From: Jejubacter sp036620675 | Lineage (GTDB): Bacteria; Pseudomonadota; Gammaproteobacteria; Enterobacterales; Enterobacteriaceae | Length of the DNA: 64,000 nt | Direction: 5' to 3' (one strand) | NCBI GenBank assembly: GCA_036620675.1 | Contig: JAZHEE010000020.1 | Shown: positions 63,350 through 64,000 of the stretch, in pieces | Layout: the number at the start of each line of letters is the position of its first letter | Numbering within the stretch: position 1 is the first letter of the stretch | The notes under the pieces: model-generated | Seen by the model: the letters and a program-made list of their open reading frames with translations, nothing else | Told to the model about the DNA's origin: nothing | Databases searched by the model: none | Made by a program: the position numbers and the translations under genes

Positions 63350-64000
63350 CTACAGCGTCATCACCTTATTCAGCCGCCCGTCAAAATAAATGGCTAACTG
63401 CGACAATGTCAAATTCCAGCTCTGGAGCGGCATTGTCCATTTTTCCTGGGCGTTCATCAGCCCCAGATAAAGCAGCTTCAGCAGGCTGTTTTCATTGGGG
63501 AATGCACCTTTGGTTTTGGTCAGCTTCCTGAACTGTCGGTGGACCGATTCTATGGCATTTGTTGTGTAAATGACTCTGCGGATATTCGCCGGATAGCGAA
63601 AGTACGCTGACAGATTATCCCATTTTCGTCGCCATGACTGGAGTACCACCGGATACTGCTGGCCCCATTTCGCTTCCAGCTCATCCAGCGCCATTTCTGC
63701 CGCCTCTTTCGACACTGCACGGTAAACCGGCTTCAGGTCAGCCATGAACGCTTTATGGTGTTTTGACGCCACATATTTAATCGAGTTGCGTATCTGGTGA
63801 ATAACGCACAACTGAACCTCTGTCTGCGGATAAATGCTGTTTATCGCCTCCGGGAAGCCAGTCAGTCCGTCCACGCAGGCTATCAGGATGTCTTCAAGGC
63901 CACGGTTTTGCAGGTCGCTTAATACCGACAGCCAGAAGTTCGCCCCTTCGCTTTCCGACAGATACAGCCCCAGGACTTCTTTTTTGCCTTCCAGGTTCAG
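63350..64000 (-). mobile_element. IS256-family transposase, 5' end beyond the window
   Basis: 217 codons of a mutator-type transposase (IS256 family) run open to the window edge. Second catalytic Asp region IACVDGLTGFPEAINSIYPQ; QLCVIHQIRNS; and TTNAIESVHRQFRKLTKTKG, which holds the catalytic Glu. The frame ends LNKVMTL-stop at 63350. The outer end of the element should lie 20-50 bp further left. The missing N-terminal half holds the first Asp and the DNA-binding region. Confidence 0.92.

Noticed and set aside
1..64000. CRISPR arrays, tRNA or rRNA genes, prophage
   Set aside because: No regularly spaced repeats, cloverleaf-like genes, rRNA segments or phage structural genes were seen by reading; a tRNA scan would be the decisive check.

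Overview
The window reads as chromosomal DNA of a GC-rich member of the Enterobacteriaceae. The left end has the glnG-glnL-glnA / typA arrangement of enterics. It is followed by near-colinear homologues of Escherichia coli yidL, yidK, yidJ, yidH, yidG, yidF and emrD, then yicS, fsa, arsR-arsB and fhuE. Between these core-like genes lie catabolic islands that E. coli K-12 lacks or has elsewhere. No rRNA, tRNA or CRISPR array was seen.

Layout. 1-5.6 kb: nitrogen regulation (glnG cut by the window edge, glnL, glnA with a sigma-54 promoter and NtrC sites) and the divergent translational GTPase typA. 5.9-13.2 kb: an AraC regulator, sodium/solute symporter, cysteine-type sulfatase, two DUF202 membrane proteins and a full-length radical-SAM sulfatase maturase, then the drug exporter emrD. 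13.4-17.8 kb: a LysR regulator and a four-gene acetoacetate / 3-hydroxybutyrate operon. 17.8-20.1 kb: an acyltransferase, a fructose-6-phosphate aldolase and a Gfo/Idh/MocA oxidoreductase. 20.2-24.1 kb: a three-subunit membrane gluconate-2-dehydrogenase-type complex. 24.7-31.6 kb: a LacI regulator, an FMN-binding glutamate-synthase-like protein, two outer-membrane barrels, yicS and a proline-rich exported protein.

31.5-40.6 kb is a tetrose (erythrulose-type) catabolic cluster: transporter, three TIM-barrel isomerase-like proteins, an RpiB-type isomerase, a DhaK-DhaL fusion kinase, a second triosephosphate-isomerase-like enzyme and a SorC-family regulator. The motif ATGTTCA(TAT) recurs in every promoter region of the cluster and is a strong candidate operator. 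40.6-43.0 kb is a decayed accessory patch: a frameshifted DUF4225-like gene, a small convergent membrane protein and a broken Rpn-type nuclease gene.

43.0-52.1 kb is a complete histidine-utilisation locus (hutU, hutH, hutC, hutF, hutI, hutG and an NCS1 permease) using the five-step route through formimidoylglutamate deiminase and N-formylglutamate deformylase. Four TTGTMTATACAA-type palindromes mark its HutC control sites, including one before the permease. 52.4-60 kb holds a cupin with a divergent LysR, an SDR, a zinc alcohol dehydrogenase, arsB-arsR without an adjacent arsC, and a quinone-reductase-like gene with a divergent LysR. 60.1-62.2 kb is fhuE. The right end has two possible very small membrane-peptide genes, the tail of an unidentified gene, and an IS256-family transposase that runs out of the window and appears to have interrupted that gene.

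How the parts work together: most of the window is scavenging and catabolism (nitrogen assimilation, histidine, short-chain hydroxy acids, aldonates, tetroses, sulfated compounds, iron). Each pathway is paired with its own transporter or regulator and separated by divergent promoters.
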